From: Candidatus Sodaliphilus limicaballi
Lineage (GTDB): Bacteria > Bacteroidota > Bacteroidia > Bacteroidales > Muribaculaceae
DNA: 13,027 nucleotides
Direction: 5' to 3'
NCBI GenBank assembly: GCA_018065815.1
Contig: JAGHSP010000280.1
Coordinates: forward strand, 1 to 13,027
The notes below the pieces were generated by a model. It worked only from the letters and a program-made list of their open reading frames with translations, ran no database searches and was not told the origin of the DNA. Numbering within the stretch: position 1 is the stretch's first letter; each line of letters opens with the position of its first letter. The translations under genes were made by a program, and so were the position numbers. Below are positions 12,329-13,027 of this stretch, piece after piece.

Positions 12329-13027
12329 ATGAAAACAAAATTGGGATTACTATTTAGTATTTTCACAGTTATGTGTGTAGGGTTTAGTTCTTGTAAAGAA
12401 GACAGTAAAGACAATCCTTCTCCTGGAAATGGCGAGTTGAATGGACATGAGTATGTTGACCTGGGTTTGCCCGGGCACGTGATGTGGGCTACCTGCAACG
12501 TGGGGGCCAGCCGCCCCGAAGATTACGGGCTGTACTTCGCTTGGGGCGAGACCAAGGGTTATGCCAAGGGCGATAACCATAGTTTTGACTGGAAGAACTA
12601 CAAGTGGTGCAACGGCAGTGAAGACAGCATGTTCAAGTACTGTACCGACGCTTCCTTTGGCATTGTCGACAATAAGACCGTCCTTGATGCTGCCGATGAC
12701 GCTGCGACTGCCAACTGGGGCGCAGGATGGCGCATGCCCACAGAACAGGAGATAATTGATTTAGGCAAATATTGCACATGGACGTGGAAAAACAAGAAAT
12801 ACGTCATCGAGTCAGTCACTTATACAGTAACAGGCTTTGAAGTGAAGAGCAAAAGCAATGGTAACAGTATTTTCCTGCCCGCTACCGGATACCTCAGCGG
12901 AACGAAACACTACGAAGAGGGACTGCGCGGTGACTACTGGCTAAATTCGCTCGACGCGAGCAAAGCCAACGAAGCCTTTTGGATGAGCTTCAATTTTTCA
13001 TTCATAGGTTCTGGCAGCACTTTACGT
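12329..13027 (+). CDS. FISUMP-domain lipoprotein (partial, 3' end outside window)
   Basis: The reading frame stays open from ATG 12329 to the last base (233 codons) with no stop. The N-terminus is a lipoprotein signal ending in FSSC (Cys22), followed by an acidic linker KEDSKDNPSPGNGE (23-36). The rest is a Fibrobacter succinogenes major paralogous (FISUMP, TIGR02145-type) domain: EYVDLGLPGHVMWATCNVG (41-59), then YFAWGET (69-75), NWGAGWRMPTEQEI (129-142), and later IFLPATGYLSG and GDYWLNS. These are exported C-type-lectin-like surface or periplasmic proteins of Bacteroidota and Fibrobacteres whose ligands are mostly unknown. The first 30 codons are AT-rich, the domain itself much more GC-rich. 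Upstream lies the structured RNA region with the nearest promoter box about 350 nt away. Confidence 0.9.
   Translation, partial: MKTKLGLLFSIFTVMCVGFSSCKEDSKDNPSPGNGELNGHEYVDLGLPGHVMWATCNVGASRPEDYGLYFAWGETKGYAKGDNHSFDWKNYKWCNGSEDSMFKYCTDASFGIVDNKTVLDAADDAATANWGAGWRMPTEQEIIDLGKYCTWTWKNKKYVIESVTYTVTGFEVKSKSNGNSIFLPATGYLSGTKHYEEGLRGDYWLNSLDASKANEAFWMSFNFSFIGSGSTLR

Overview
The window looks like a chromosomal segment from a Bacteroidales bacterium, probably of the Muribaculaceae/Prevotellaceae type. This is inferred from several signs. Promoters fit the Bacteroidota -7 consensus TAnnTTTG, and Shine-Dalgarno sequences are absent. Families common in this group are present: the FISUMP domain, DUF4339, PepSY-like lipoproteins, and lipoproteins with a Cys straight after the signal peptide. 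Coding DNA has moderate to high GC, set in AT-rich gaps. I see no transposase, integrase, phage gene, CRISPR array or tRNA.

Layout. (1) 1-927: a 9-nt tandem repeat remnant, a secreted VanX-like D-Ala-D-Ala dipeptidase on the + strand, and a strong terminator. (2) 946-7600, all minus: nine tightly packed genes read right to left, with ATGA overlaps or gaps of 57 nt or less. They encode an AraC regulator (own promoter at 7639-7670), a Bcr/CflA-type MFS exporter, a PepSY-like lipoprotein, a rhodanese plus UlaG-like metallo-hydrolase lipoprotein, a nitroreductase, a YjbQ-family protein, a secreted protein of unknown function, an HD(Mesh1/RelA-hydrolase-like)-MsrA fusion and a YqiA-like esterase. 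I found no internal promoter or terminator, so one long operon with a local regulator and a redox/sulfur-repair flavour is a reasonable inference. (3) 7703-8517: a GT2 glycosyltransferase with its own promoter. (4) 8549-9422: a + strand Rieske-like lipoprotein converging, 4 nt apart, on a minus-strand stand-alone HIRAN-domain protein. (5) 9546-11808, minus: a compact operon of DUF4339-CD225 (dispanin-like) protein, DUF2752 protein and MATE exporter. (6) 11809-12328: about 520 nt without a gene, holding an AT-rich stretch with a 13-nt direct repeat, a -7 box, and two well-folded RNA elements. (7) 12329-13027: the 5' part of a FISUMP-domain lipoprotein gene running off the right edge.

Most worth follow-up are the HD-MsrA fusion, the structured RNA before the FISUMP gene (6S-like in shape, or a long leader), and the exported rhodanese-metallo-hydrolase fusion. 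Three gene starts (AraC, HIRAN, DUF2752) were placed downstream of the longest open frame, because promoter position, an overlapping stop/start or a better ATG argues for it.
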